From Clostridiaceae bacterium (GTDB lineage: Bacteria; Bacillota; Clostridia; Lachnospirales; Lachnospiraceae), in assembly GCA_910574345.1 (NCBI GenBank), contig CAJSZV010000002.1, forward strand, positions 62,001 to 126,000: a stretch of DNA of 64,000 nucleotides, in the 5' to 3' direction. The translations under genes were made by a program, and so were the position numbers. Positions 41,544 to 50,726 of this stretch are shown here, piece after piece (position 1 is the stretch's first letter; the number at the start of each line of letters is the position of its first letter). Under the pieces are notes generated by a model, which did no database searches, had not been told where the DNA came from, and saw only the letters and a program-made list of their open reading frames with translations.

Positions 41544-42734
41544 ATGAAGAAAAGATTGGCATTGTTATTGGCATGTTCCATGGTTTTAGGCCTGACTGCC
41601 TGCAGCGGCGGCGGGAGCGCTGAGACCACGGCAGCACCGGAGACTACGGCGGCCACGACTGCGGCAGCCACGGAGGCGCCTGCCGGGACAGAGGCGAAGA
41701 CAGACGAGAAGGAGGCGGCGGAGCCTGCAGCCGGCATGGACGCTTTGATTGAAGCAGCCAAGGCAGAAGGTGAACTGACTGTGTATGGTTCCTGCGAGGA
41801 AGAATATCTGTCCCTGGCCTGCAAGAATTTTGAGGCTCTGTACGGAATCAAGACCAAGTTCCAGAGACTTTCCACTTCAGAGGTATACACCAAGATTTCC
41901 GAGGAGGCGGGGAAGCCGTCAGCGGACGTATGGTTCGGCGGAACCACGGATCCTTACAACGAGGCTGTGGCAGACGGGCTCCTTATGGAGTATAAGGCGG
42001 AGAACGCGGTGAATCTGATCAGCGAGGATTATAAGGATCCCACCAACTGCTGGTACGGCATCTATAAAGGCATCCTGGGCTTCATGGTGAACACGGAAGA
42101 GCTAGAGCGCCTGAATCTGGAAGCCCCCAAGACATGGGACGATCTGACAAAAGAAGAGTACAAGAACCTGATTATGCTTTCCAACCCCAACACGGCAGGT
42201 ACGGCGAAGCTGGTGATCAACACCATGATTCAGATGAAGGGCCATGACGAGGCTATGGAGTATTTTAAGGCATTGGATCAGAATATCAACCAGTACACCA
42301 AGTCCGGTTCCGGCCCATCCAAGATGGTAGGCCCCGGAGAGTGTGTGATCGGTATCGGATTCCTTCATGATGGTATTTATCAGATCCTTCAGGGCTATGA
42401 CAATATTGAGCTCATCGTTCCTGAGGACGGAACTTCCTTCGAGGTTGGCGCTACAGCTATTTTCAATGGCTGCGCTCATCCCAACGCAGCGAAACTGTGG
42501 ATTGAGTACGCCCTTTCTCCTGAGTGCGTAGATCACGCAAAGGAAGCAGGTTCCTATCAGTTTTTGGTGCTGTCTAATGCGGTACAGCCGGAGGAGGCTA
42601 CAAAGTTCGGTCTGGATATGAACAATACCATTGACTATGATTTTGAGGATGCCAAGGCCAACAGCGCCAAGTATGTGGAGGACTTCTTTGCAGCCCTGGG
42701 AAGTTCTGCTGACGACCGTTTCAAGACGGAGTAA
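41544..42734 (+). CDS. Ferric-type ABC importer binding lipoprotein (FbpA/FutA-like)
   Basis: This is a 396-residue lipoprotein. The signal ends in the lipobox LGLTAC, followed by an Ala/Thr/Glu-rich linker (to ~65). The mature domain matches the FbpA/AfuA binding-protein class: AAKAEGELTVYGSCEEEYL, ADVWFGGTTDPYNEAVADG, GPGECVIGIGFLHDG and AHPNAAKLWIEYALS. Relatives bind Fe(III) or organophosphonates such as 2-aminoethylphosphonate; the sequence does not decide. The second ATG was chosen because GAGGAGG is too close to the first. A hairpin separates it from the permease gene. Confidence 0.84.
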   Translation: MKKRLALLLACSMVLGLTACSGGGSAETTAAPETTAATTAAATEAPAGTEAKTDEKEAAEPAAGMDALIEAAKAEGELTVYGSCEEEYLSLACKNFEALYGIKTKFQRLSTSEVYTKISEEAGKPSADVWFGGTTDPYNEAVADGLLMEYKAENAVNLISEDYKDPTNCWYGIYKGILGFMVNTEELERLNLEAPKTWDDLTKEEYKNLIMLSNPNTAGTAKLVINTMIQMKGHDEAMEYFKALDQNINQYTKSGSGPSKMVGPGECVIGIGFLHDGIYQILQGYDNIELIVPEDGTSFEVGATAIFNGCAHPNAAKLWIEYALSPECVDHAKEAGSYQFLVLSNAVQPEEATKFGLDMNNTIDYDFEDAKANSAKYVEDFFAALGSSADDRFKTE

Positions 42735-42799
42735 GGAATGCAGCTGCTTAGACGGCGGAGAAGATACCGTCTGAGCGGTTACGAAAAAGGCAATACAGC

Positions 42800-42839
42800 A
42801 AATGCTGCGTGATGCGTAGTCGCAAAGCGCAGCATTTTT
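42800..42839 (+). terminator. Intra-operon attenuator between binding protein and permease
   Basis: AAATGCTGCG pairs with CGCAGCATTT (10 bp), followed by T's. Partial termination here would give more binding protein than permease, as is usual in ABC importer operons. Confidence 0.75.
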
Positions 42840-42869
42840 ACTTATGGAGATTGTGAAAGGGGGATGGCC

Positions 42870-44579
42870 ATGTCTAAAAAGCAAAGCGCGGCGCTTGAGC
42901 GGAAGAAGTTTTTTTCCGATCCGATTCTCATTAGTATGATCGTGGTACTTTTGGTGTTTCTGGCACTGTTTATTATGTATCCTCTTCTTATGCTGCTGGT
43001 GGACAGCTTTTTGGAGGAGGGAAAAGTAACATTTGCCGTGTTTAAAAGAGTGCTGAGTCTGGAACGGTTCCAGACGGCCTTTAAGAATACCCTTGTGCTG
43101 GGGGTGATTACGGGTCTTGCGTCCACGGCCATTGGGCTTTTGTTTGCCTATGTGGAGGTCTACGTAAAACTTCGGACAAAGATTCTGGAGAAGCTTTTTT
43201 CCGTAGTATCCATGCTGCCGGTAGTGTCGCCGCCTTTTGTGCTGTCATTGTCCATGATCATGCTCTTTGGCCGAAGCGGCATTATTACCCGCTCTCTTTT
43301 AAAAATCTACGATTCCAACGTATATGGGCTTAAGGGGATCGCCATTGTGCAGACTCTGACCTTTTTCCCGGTGTGCTATCTGATGCTTAAGGGACTGCTT
43401 AAGAATATTGATCCCTCTTTGGAGGAGGCCACCAGGGATATGGGGGCTACCAGGTGGAAGGTGTTTACGAGCGTTACATTCCCCCTTCTGCTTCCGGGCC
43501 TGGGCAACGCGTTTTTGGTAACCTTTATTGAGTCTGTGGCGGATTTTGCCAATCCCATGCTGATCGGAGGGTCTTACGATACCCTGGCCACCACCATTTA
43601 TCTGCAGGTGACAGGGGCTTATGATTCTACGGGGGCCGCCGCCATGTCTGTGGTTCTCTTGTCCCTGACTGTGGTGCTGTTCCTGATTCAGAAGTATTAC
43701 TTAGAGAAAAAGACGGCTGCCACCCTTACAGGCAAGGCGTCCCGCATGAGGATGCTGATTGAGGACAGGAGCGTTACAGTGCCCCTGACCATATTCTGCA
43801 CCCTTGTGGCGGCTTTTGTGGTACTGATGTATGTGATGGTGCCTTTCGGAGCCCTGTTCACCTTATGGGGCAGAGATTACAGCCTGTCTTTGAAATGGTT
43901 CCAGTATATGTTCCGCACCAGCGGGCTCAAGGCTTTTAAGGATTCTTTTGTTCTGTCCCTGATCGCATCGCCTTTGACAGCGTTTTTGTCCATGGTTATC
44001 GCCTACCTGGTAGTGAAGAAAAAGTTCAGGGGAAAAGGATTTATTGAGTTCGTGTCCATGCTTGCCATGGCAGTGCCGGGTACGGTTCTTGGTATCGGAT
44101 ATATCAGGGGATATGCCAACGGGCTGTTTCGAACCGGGGTAATGAGCGGCCTTTACGGGACGGGCCTGATTCTGATCATCGTGTTTATCGTGCGGAGCCT
44201 TCCCACGGGGACCAGAAGCGGCATCTCGGCTCTGCGGCAGATTGACAAGTCCATCGAGGAATCTGCTTATGATATGGGGGCCAATTCGGCCAGGGTGTTT
44301 ATGACTGTTACCCTTCCCTTGATTAAGGATTCTTTTTTCAGCGGACTGGTTACGGCGTTTGTGCGCAGCATTACGGCTATTTCAGCCATTATTCTGCTGG
44401 TGACTCCGGATTTCCTTCTGATTACGTGCCAGATCAATGAACAGGCGGAGAAGGGCAATTATGGTGTGGCCTGCGCTTATGCCACGGTGCTCATTGCCAT
44501 TACCTACGGGGCGGTATTGATTATGAATACGCTGATTAAATTTTTTGGAACCAGCAGAGTTTTCAAGGAGGAAGGATAG
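42870..44579 (+). CDS. ABC importer permease, two fused permease domains (FbpB-like)
   Basis: This is a 569-residue membrane protein made of two tandem permease domains with about 12 spans in all. Two EAA loops are visible: EEATRDMGATRWKVFTSVTFPLLLPG in the first half and EESAYDMGANSARVFMTVTLPLIKD in the second, each contacting one ATPase. This double layout is the FbpB/ThiP type. The start was set at the second of two nearby ATGs, with AAAGGGGG at usual spacing. It overlaps nothing but abuts the ATPase gene exactly. Confidence 0.87.
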   Translation: MSKKQSAALERKKFFSDPILISMIVVLLVFLALFIMYPLLMLLVDSFLEEGKVTFAVFKRVLSLERFQTAFKNTLVLGVITGLASTAIGLLFAYVEVYVKLRTKILEKLFSVVSMLPVVSPPFVLSLSMIMLFGRSGIITRSLLKIYDSNVYGLKGIAIVQTLTFFPVCYLMLKGLLKNIDPSLEEATRDMGATRWKVFTSVTFPLLLPGLGNAFLVTFIESVADFANPMLIGGSYDTLATTIYLQVTGAYDSTGAAAMSVVLLSLTVVLFLIQKYYLEKKTAATLTGKASRMRMLIEDRSVTVPLTIFCTLVAAFVVLMYVMVPFGALFTLWGRDYSLSLKWFQYMFRTSGLKAFKDSFVLSLIASPLTAFLSMVIAYLVVKKKFRGKGFIEFVSMLAMAVPGTVLGIGYIRGYANGLFRTGVMSGLYGTGLILIIVFIVRSLPTGTRSGISALRQIDKSIEESAYDMGANSARVFMTVTLPLIKDSFFSGLVTAFVRSITAISAIILLVTPDFLLITCQINEQAEKGNYGVACAYATVLIAITYGAVLIMNTLIKFFGTSRVFKEEG

Positions 44580-45656
44580 ATGGAGAAACAGAAAAAAGGC
44601 GTTCGCCTGGAACATATTTCCAAGATCTATAAAGACCCGAAGACGGGAAAGGAATTTTATGCTGTGCAGGATACGACCCTGGATATTGAGGCAGGGACTT
44701 TTGTGACGCTCCTTGGCCCATCGGGGTGCGGCAAGACCACGACACTCAGGATGATCGCAGGGTTCGAGAGCCCGGATGAGGGCGAGATCTATCTTGGCGG
44801 GGAGGCCATCAACAGCCTGACTCCCAATAAAAGGGATACGGCCATGGTGTTCCAGAGTTATGCCCTGCTCCCCCATTACAACGTGTTCGACAATGTTGCA
44901 TACGGGCTGAAGATCCGAAAACTCCCCAAGGATGAGATCCGGGAACGGGTTATGAGTATCCTGAAACTTGTGGAGATGGAGGGCATGGAGAGCCGTATGA
45001 CCAACCAGCTCTCAGGCGGGCAGCAGCAGAGGGTGGCACTGGCAAGGGCCCTGGTTCTGGAACCAGGTGTTTTGCTGTTTGACGAGCCTTTGAGCAATCT
45101 GGATGCCAAACTCAGGGTTTCCATGAGGACGGAGATTCGCAAGATTCAGCAGAAGGTGGGAATTACCGCCGTCTATGTGACCCATGACCAGTCGGAGGCT
45201 ATGAGCATCTCCGACAAGATTATCATCATGAGCAAGGGAAAGGTGGAACAGATCGGCACGCCCAGGGAGATTTACTATCATCCCAATTCCCGGTTTGTGG
45301 CGGACTTTATTGGGGAGGCCAACTTCCTGGACGCAAAAGTGCTGTCTGCGGAGGGAGAAAAGGCGAAGATCCATGTGGCAGGGGAGACCCTTGAGGTCAA
45401 TAATTATGCAGGCGCAAAGGCAGGGGAGACCGCTTCCCTGGTGATCAGGCCGGAAGGGGCGTCTCTGGCGGAGAAGGGCTATTTGGAGGCGGAGGTAATG
45501 CTGTCCACCTTTATGGGCTCCTATCAGTACTACCAGGTTATGGTGGGGGATATGGAGATTCAGATTACGGATTATAATCCGGTGAACAGGCGAATCTATG
45601 AGGTGGGGGAGAAGGCGTTTCTGGATTTTGACGCTGCCGGGGTTTATATCCTGTAG
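44580..45656 (+). CDS. ABC importer ATPase (FbpC/PotA-like)
   Basis: This is a 358-residue ATPase of the ferric/spermidine class. Walker A LLGPSGCGKTTTLR, Q-loop MVFQSYALLPH, signature LSGGQQQRVALARAL, Walker B VLLFDEPLSNLDAKLR and the switch VTHDQSEAMS are intact. Residues ~285-358 form the TOBE regulatory domain. It starts directly after the permease stop with AAGGAGGAAG in the permease end, so it is coupled. It powers the importer of the two preceding genes. Confidence 0.9.
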   Translation: MEKQKKGVRLEHISKIYKDPKTGKEFYAVQDTTLDIEAGTFVTLLGPSGCGKTTTLRMIAGFESPDEGEIYLGGEAINSLTPNKRDTAMVFQSYALLPHYNVFDNVAYGLKIRKLPKDEIRERVMSILKLVEMEGMESRMTNQLSGGQQQRVALARALVLEPGVLLFDEPLSNLDAKLRVSMRTEIRKIQQKVGITAVYVTHDQSEAMSISDKIIIMSKGKVEQIGTPREIYYHPNSRFVADFIGEANFLDAKVLSAEGEKAKIHVAGETLEVNNYAGAKAGETASLVIRPEGASLAEKGYLEAEVMLSTFMGSYQYYQVMVGDMEIQITDYNPVNRRIYEVGEKAFLDFDAAGVYIL

Positions 45657-45663
45657 GCTGACC

Positions 45664-45706
45664 TTGTTCCGCCGTCGTATCGTACTGTCTTCGGCGGCGG
45701 CAACAA
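45664..45706. terminator. Terminator between convergent ABC and aldo/keto reductase genes
   Basis: TTGTTCCGCCG pairs with CGGCGGCAACAA apart from a bulge, across a 20-base loop. It lies between two converging stop codons. Confidence 0.55.
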
Positions 45707-45730
45707 AAGTGTCATGCCATAATCCTGTTT

Positions 45731-46861
45731 TTATTTGGTTCTCTCTGTGAAATCTTTCATAGCTTCGGAGATTTTTATCTGCTGAGGGCATACGGCCTCA
45801 CAGCTTCTGCAGCCGATGCAGGCTTCGGGCCGTTTCTCCTCTGGCAGAGCCTTCATGGCCATAGGCGCGATAAAGCCGCCTTCCGTAAAGAGGTGTTCAT
45901 TGTACAGGGACAGCAGGGACGGGATGTCCAGCCCTTTGGGGCAATGGGCGGTACAGTACCTGCATGCGGTGCAGGGAAGAACCTTTTTCTCCAGCATTTT
46001 TCCGGCAATCCCCAGAAGCGCCTTTAGCTCTTCCTCATTAAGAGGCTTTTCCTCCTGGAAGGTATCAATATTTTCTTTTAACTGTTCAAAGTTAGACATG
46101 CCGGAAAGGGTGACGGTCACTTCCGGAATGGTCTGCAGGAACCGGAATGCCCATGCCGGAATGGTTTCCTGGGGGCGCAGGCGCCTAAGGGCCTCTGCAT
46201 ATTCTTCCGGAAGAGAAGCCAGACGGCCGCCCCGAAGAGGTTCCATGACCCACACCGGGATGTGGTATTCCTTTAAAAGCTCTGCCTTTGCTTTGGCGTC
46301 CTGGAAAGACCAGTCCAGATAATTAAGCTGGATCTGGCAGAATTCCATGTCTTTTCCGTAAGCCTCTAAAAACCGTTTCATGACTTCTGCGCTGCCGTGG
46401 GCGGAGAAGCCTAAGTGACGGATCCGTCCAGCCTTTTTCTGTTCCATGAGATAGGGGTAGATTCCGTATCGCTCATCCAGATAGGCATCTATGTTCATCT
46501 CGCAGACATTGTGGAACAGATAGAAATCGAAGTATTCCACCTGGCATTTTCTCAATTGTTCTTCAAAAATGGGCTGAACCTTGTCCATGTTGGAAAGGTC
46601 ATAGCCGGGGAACTTTGTGGCCAGATAGAAATCTTTCCGGGGATAGGGTTTTAACAGCTTTCCCATGACCAGCTCGGACTGTCCTTCGTGGTAGCCCCAG
46701 GCTGTGTCATAGTAGTTGACGCCTTTTTCCATGGCATATGCCACCATTTTCCCTGCTGCAGCCTCGTCAATCATCCCGTCTTTGCCGCAGATTACCGGGA
46801 GACGCATGGCGCCCATTCCGAGGGCGGATAATTCTAAGTCTTTAAATTTTCTGTAGATCAT
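45731..46861 (-). CDS. Aldo/keto reductase with C-terminal 4Fe-4S domain
   Basis: This is a 376-residue protein. Residues 1-260 are an aldo/keto reductase barrel: LGMGAMRLPV, NYYDTAWGYHEGQSE with the catalytic Asp and Tyr, KFPGYDLS with the catalytic Lys, and FLQTIPEVTVTLSGMSN. The C-terminal part has a ferredoxin-like double cluster: CTACRYCTAHCPKGLDIP and CIGCRSCEAVCPQQI. Such proteins, common in anaerobes, probably couple a ferredoxin-type electron path to carbonyl reduction; substrate unknown. The start was set at the ATG after TTGGAGGCAG, not the far upstream in-frame ATG. Confidence 0.88.
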   Translation of the reverse strand: MIYRKFKDLELSALGMGAMRLPVICGKDGMIDEAAAGKMVAYAMEKGVNYYDTAWGYHEGQSELVMGKLLKPYPRKDFYLATKFPGYDLSNMDKVQPIFEEQLRKCQVEYFDFYLFHNVCEMNIDAYLDERYGIYPYLMEQKKAGRIRHLGFSAHGSAEVMKRFLEAYGKDMEFCQIQLNYLDWSFQDAKAKAELLKEYHIPVWVMEPLRGGRLASLPEEYAEALRRLRPQETIPAWAFRFLQTIPEVTVTLSGMSNFEQLKENIDTFQEEKPLNEEELKALLGIAGKMLEKKVLPCTACRYCTAHCPKGLDIPSLLSLYNEHLFTEGGFIAPMAMKALPEEKRPEACIGCRSCEAVCPQQIKISEAMKDFTERTK

Positions 46862-46997
46862 AGGTTTCTGCCTCCAATCGTCGTTTTCAGTATGAGGATA
46901 TTGTACTAAAAACAGCTGTACAAGTAAAATACTTCTTTCGTTTCCTATTTTATACCTTTTAGGCATAGCAGAATTTACTTCAGGGTTAACCTGTGTA

Positions 46998-47026
46998 TGG
47001 AAAAATCTATCAGGGCATAGTATAAT
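46998..47026 (+). promoter_or_regulatory. Promoter of the decayed kinase/TRAP locus
   Basis: TGGAAA (46998-47003), 17 bases, perfect TATAAT (47021-47026), 51 bases before the first start codon. Confidence 0.5.
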
Positions 47027-47076
47027 GACATTGACAGGACAGCCTGCATTATAAATCCCGTAAGGAAGGAACCGCT

Positions 47077-47640
47077 ATGGAAAAGATAAGAACCCTTTGG
47101 ATGACAATCTCTTTAAAGAAAAAACTGGGTATTTTCGCACTCATGCTGGGACTTGTCATGGGGTTTTCCATAATCTTTAATATCCTGGCTATTAATTTTG
47201 TGACGGATAATTTCAAATTGATTCTTGATGATAATACCAGATGCAACGATTTTGAAGAGGCTATGGAAGAGGAAAGCAAAGCCTTTGAGGTTTATGTGCG
47301 GGACAGGAGCGAAGAAAACCGGGCTGAATATGAAAGAGCGTGTGCGAGAACAGAACAGGGCCTGGAATCCCAGCCCTTTGATTATGAGAAGATCGGGAGC
47401 GAAAGGTACGCAAGAACCTGGAATGTAAAAAACAGCTATGAAAACTACAGCGGGCAGAGAGACCAGGTTCTTCTTTCGGAGAGCAGCCGCAGGATTGCAG
47501 AATATGATTTCAGCGTGCCGGACTTAACCGTTGACAACAAAGACGAGAATGGCTGTCCTTGGAAGCGGGCTGCTGGCAGTTATGGCTGTGGCCTGTGTGG
47601 CAGTTTCTGCCTACAAGGAAATGGAGGCTCCGGTTCCTGA
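47077..47640 (+). pseudogene. Truncated sensor histidine kinase (N-terminal part only)
   Basis: The frame starts after AAGGAAGG and encodes a basic N-terminus, one membrane span (LGIFALMLGLVMGFSIIFNIL) and an extracytoplasmic sensor region (FEEAMEEESKAFEVYVRDRS; FDYEKIGSERYARTWNVKNSY). It reaches the HAMP-like stretch SRRIAEYDFSVPDLTVDNKDE and is then lost: the second span's remainder, the dimerisation helix and the ATPase are missing. From about 47540 the DNA encodes a TRAP binding protein in another frame. A deletion has joined the two genes. Confidence 0.65.
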
Positions 47641-48045
47641 ATTTGTGTTTACCTATGCTGAGAACCAGCCTGAGGATTATCCTACAACCCAGGGAGCTTA
47701 CCGGTTTGCCCAGCTGGTCTATGAGAGAACGGAAGGCAGAATCGAAATCCAGGTCAATGCAGGAGGCGTTCTCTGGGGGAGGAGCAGAGTACCATCGCCC
47801 AGATGCAGTTTGGCGGGATTGATTTTGCAAGAGTATCCCTGTCCTCCCTGTCGGCTTTCAACCCGAAACTCAATGTTCTGCAGATGCCCTATCTCTATAC
47901 CGGGGCGGAGCATATGTGGCAGGTCTTAGAAGGTCCCATCGGAGAGGAGAAAGCCCGTTTCCGGGAGGCTATGATGCCCATCTACGGAAAGTACTGCAGT
48001 GAATATATGGATATTGTGGAAAATATTTTAAAAGCCGGCAGGTGA
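47549..48045 (+). pseudogene. Degenerate TRAP transporter binding protein (DctP)
   Basis: A signal-peptide-like start (LGSGLLAVMAVACVAVSAYKE) leads to the DctP N-terminal pattern FTYAENQPEDYPTTQGAYRFA and RIEIQVNAGGVL. A frameshift near 47777 (one base lost or two gained) moves the reading to GEEQSTIAQMQFGGIDFARVS and LNVLQMPYLYTGAEHMWQVLEG, followed directly by the family's extreme C-terminus (MPIYGKYCSEYMDIVENIL). About 170 residues are missing in between. So it has both a frameshift and a large deletion. No DctQ/DctM genes follow. Confidence 0.75.
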
Positions 48046-48057
48046 TGCCGGTTTTTT
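48035..48057 (+). terminator. Terminator of the decayed locus
   Basis: CCGGCA-GGTGA-TGCCGG followed by TTTTTT; it overlaps the end of the DctP remnant, so the 3' end of the original transcript is kept. Confidence 0.85.
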
Positions 48058-48141
48058 CTGACTTTATATAGAATAAATAGGAATAATGCGACATTATTTG
48101 ATAAGAAGATGATAAAAATTGGTGGAAGAACAGATGTCTTC

Positions 48142-48170
48142 TTGTATTTATTGAGAAACAGCAGTATAAT
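48142..48170 (+). promoter_or_regulatory. Promoter of the Mrp-like operon
   Basis: TTGTAT (48142-48147), 17 bases, TATAAT (48165-48170), about 70 bases before the first gene. Confidence 0.5.
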
Positions 48171-48238
48171 ACAGTTCGCAGTTCGGAGTTTATAAACTTT
48201 AATTTATAATTACTTATATTTAGGAAGGGGGGAAGCTC

Positions 48239-48715
48239 ATGTATCTGTTATTGTTGGCGGTATGGTTGATCCTTAACGGCAAGGTAACGATGGAAATTTT
48301 CATCTTCGGCGTTGTGATATCGGCAGTGCTGTTTCTTTTTATGTGCAGGTTTCTGGATTATGATATGCGAAGGGAGATTATGCTGTTTCGTCTGGCGCCG
48401 TTTTTTGTCCGGTATTTATGGACTCTGGTAAAGGAGATCGTAAAGGCCAATGTGTGTGTGCTGAAAATCATCTTTTCGCCGGATGTGCAGGCAGAACCCG
48501 CATTTGTCTATTTTGATACGGATTTGAAGACGGGAACGGCAAAGATGCTGTTGGCCAATTCCATCACCCTGACGCCTGGGACTATCACCGTGTCAGTGGA
48601 AGGGAACCGGTTCTGCGTCCATTGCCTGGACCGGGAGCTGGCGGACGGAGTGGAGGATTCCGTATTCGTGGAATTATTAAAAGAAATGGAGGAAAAAGAG
48701 GCAAAATGGAGTTGA
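48239..48715 (+). CDS. mrpE: Mrp/Mnh-type cation antiporter subunit E
   Basis: This is a 158-residue MnhE-family membrane protein: two N-terminal spans (LLLLAVWLILNGKV; FIFGVVISAVLFLFMC), then the family stretch FVRYLWTLVKEIVKANVCVLKIIFSP and LLANSITLTPGTITVSVEGNRFCVHCLD. MrpE helps assemble the antiporter complex. AGGAAGGGGGGAAG gives a strong start. It is the first of ten genes in one operon and overlaps mrpF by ten bases. Confidence 0.9.
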   Translation: MYLLLLAVWLILNGKVTMEIFIFGVVISAVLFLFMCRFLDYDMRREIMLFRLAPFFVRYLWTLVKEIVKANVCVLKIIFSPDVQAEPAFVYFDTDLKTGTAKMLLANSITLTPGTITVSVEGNRFCVHCLDRELADGVEDSVFVELLKEMEEKEAKWS

Positions 48716-49077
48716 TTGAACAGGCCTATCAAGTTCTCATGACAGGGGCCCTATGGATTCTTGCCGTGCTGATTATCTTAAGTATCATACGCTCCGTGCT
48801 GGGGCCCGGAATCTCAGACCGGATCATAGCAGTTAATATGATAGGCACCATGATCATTATGATTACCGCTATTTTCTCCGTGTGGATGGATGAAAATTAT
48901 CTTGCAGACGTGTGCCTGATCTATGCCATGATCAGTTTTCTCGGTGTGGTGGTACTGTGTAAAGTATATACAGGCGTCTACCTTCAGAGAAAGCATATAA
49001 AGGCGGATCTGAGAGCCATTGAGGACAACTTGGCGAAACAGGGAGTGGAGATGCAGGAAGAGGAGGTGCAGGAATGA
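48706..49077 (+). CDS. mrpF: Mrp/Mnh-type cation antiporter subunit F
   Basis: This is a 123-residue protein with three spans and the MnhF core RSVLGPGISDRIIAVNMIGTMI and DVCLIYAMISFLGVVVLCK. The start was set at the ATG at 48706, inside the end of mrpE, because homology begins there; the longer in-frame reading lies within mrpE. The stop overlaps mrpG by four bases. It has a longer acidic tail than usual (EDNLAKQGVEMQEEEVQE). Confidence 0.88.
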   Translation: MELIEQAYQVLMTGALWILAVLIILSIIRSVLGPGISDRIIAVNMIGTMIIMITAIFSVWMDENYLADVCLIYAMISFLGVVVLCKVYTGVYLQRKHIKADLRAIEDNLAKQGVEMQEEEVQE

Positions 49078-49487
49078 CGGGAGCATGGATTCGTTTTGCG
49101 GCCTCGGCCGTCTGTATGGTTCTGGGCCTTGTGTTTATGGTGTCAGCTGTCTTTGGAGTCAACAAGTTCCGTCATGCGTTGAACAGGATGCATGCGGCGG
49201 CTCTGGGAGATACCCTGGGGATTTTATTTGTGATCTTAAGTCTGATGATTATGCGGGGATTTTCTCTGGACTCTTTAAAACTTCTGATGGTGATTGTATT
49301 TTTCTGGATTGCCTCCCCGGTATCCGGTCATATGATAAGCCGTCTGGAAGCCATGACCGATGAAAGTCTGGGAGAGCTTTCCGTTCTTGAGAAGGGCAGC
49401 AAAGTTCACGTCCAGCTTCATGATGTGAGCAATCTGGACAGGAGAGCTTCACGGGAGAAAAAGAAAAAGGGGGCAAAAGGCAGATGA
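49074..49487 (+). CDS. mrpG: Mrp/Mnh-type cation antiporter subunit G
   Basis: This is a 137-residue MnhG-family protein with three spans: MVLGLVFMVSAVFGVNKFRHALNRMHAAALGDTLG in two conserved parts, then FFWIASPVSGHMISRLEA. The charged tail (RRASREKKKKGAKGR) is cytosolic. It overlaps its neighbours by four bases on each side. Confidence 0.88.
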   Translation: MTGAWIRFAASAVCMVLGLVFMVSAVFGVNKFRHALNRMHAAALGDTLGILFVILSLMIMRGFSLDSLKLLMVIVFFWIASPVSGHMISRLEAMTDESLGELSVLEKGSKVHVQLHDVSNLDRRASREKKKKGAKGR

Positions 49488-49750
49488 GATTGTTTGAATG
49501 TATTCTTTTGCTTAGTCTGATTGTGTGCGCGATATCGGTGGCATTTACCAGAGATCTGCTGACCTCAATCATCATATTCATGTCATACAGCCTGATTATG
49601 TGCGTGATCTGGATGATCTTACAGTCGCCGGATCTGGCGATTACGGAGGCAGCCGTAGGAGCCGGTGTCACCAGTATTCTGTTTTTCCTGACCTTGAAGA
49701 AGATCAGGGCAATCCGAAAGGAGGCGCAGGATGAGCAGGAAGAGAGATAA
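49484..49750 (+). CDS. MbhD/DUF4040-type antiporter subunit
   Basis: This is an 88-residue protein with three spans, matching the MbhD-like domain that in Bacillus is the C-terminal part of MrpA: FTRDLLTSIIIFMSYSLIMCVIWMIL region and LQSPDLAITEAAVGAGVTSILF, where the conserved TEAAVG segment lies. Having it as its own gene is the Mbh/Mbs or archaeal arrangement. It overlaps the next gene by 20 bases. Confidence 0.85.
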   Translation: MRLFECILLLSLIVCAISVAFTRDLLTSIIIFMSYSLIMCVIWMILQSPDLAITEAAVGAGVTSILFFLTLKKIRAIRKEAQDEQEER

Positions 49751-50726
49751 TTATGAATTGACCTGGTGGTATCAGTTTAAACGGTGGGTGGACGGGGAGA
49801 CAGACCCTTTGGCCCATGGAATGGAGGCTAAGGAAGTTCAGACCGGAGGCGGGAGAGAGCGCCGAAAAGATCTGGCACGCCGGAAAGCCTATGACGAGGA
49901 GCTGGCCCGGCTCTCGGAGAAACATGCAGACAGGACAGAGATTATGAAGGCCAGAGGCATTCGGAATTTCCAGAAATTTTATAAGCTCATGTCCGTACTT
50001 CTGTGTCTGGGAATTATCTTTGTGCTTTTGTGGACTGTGGCAACCCTTCCCGTCACAGGCAATGCCTCCAATCCCGACAATAATGAGGTTGCTGCCCGGT
50101 ATATTGAGAAGGGCCTTCAGGAGACGGGAGCAGTGAATATCGTAACCGGCATGATTCTGGATTACCGTGCCTTTGACACCTTCGGAGAGTCCTGCGTGCT
50201 CTTTATTGCCTCCTGCTGCGTTCTGGTGCTTCTGCGTCTGGATTCCGACAGCCAGAATGACGTTGTGAGGAAAATGATTGCGGAAAGCGACGACCGCCAC
50301 TATGAACCGAAGAATGATATTATTCTTCAGAAATGCGCCAGAGTCCTGGTACCCCTGATCATGATCTTCGGAGTCTACATTGTACTTAACGGCCATCTGT
50401 CTCCGGGAGGCGGCTTCTCCGGCGGTGCAGTCCTGGGTTCCGGTCTGATTCTCTACTTAAACGCTTATGGTTATGAGAAGATGGGGAAATTATTTACGGA
50501 GAAAGTATTTAAACGGACTACTCTCTGCGCCCTGACGTTTTACTGTCTGGCAAAGAGTTATTCCTTCTTTACGGGAGCCAATCATCTGGAAAGCGGAATT
50601 CCTTTGGGAACGCCCGGAGCAATTCTCAGCAGCGGATTGATTCTGCCCCTGAATATCTGTGTGGGGCTGGTGGTAGCCTGTACCATGTACGCATTTTACA
50701 CCCTGTTCCGAAAGGGGGGTATGTAA
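49731..50726 (+). CDS. Fused MbhE-like/MnhB antiporter subunit
   Basis: This is a 331-residue membrane protein. A charged N-terminal cytosolic region (~1-75) is not part of the core family. Then a MbhE-like segment (LLWTVATLPVTGNAS; ETGAVNIVTGMILDYRAFDTFGES in two parts) is followed by the MnhB domain (LVPLIMIFGVYIVLNGHLSPGGGFSGGAVLGSG, in parts near 205-240; LPLNICVGLVVACTMYAF). In standard Mrp systems MbhE is at the end of MrpA and MnhB is separate; here they are one chain. Confidence 0.84.
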   Translation: MSRKRDNYELTWWYQFKRWVDGETDPLAHGMEAKEVQTGGGRERRKDLARRKAYDEELARLSEKHADRTEIMKARGIRNFQKFYKLMSVLLCLGIIFVLLWTVATLPVTGNASNPDNNEVAARYIEKGLQETGAVNIVTGMILDYRAFDTFGESCVLFIASCCVLVLLRLDSDSQNDVVRKMIAESDDRHYEPKNDIILQKCARVLVPLIMIFGVYIVLNGHLSPGGGFSGGAVLGSGLILYLNAYGYEKMGKLFTEKVFKRTTLCALTFYCLAKSYSFFTGANHLESGIPLGTPGAILSSGLILPLNICVGLVVACTMYAFYTLFRKGGM

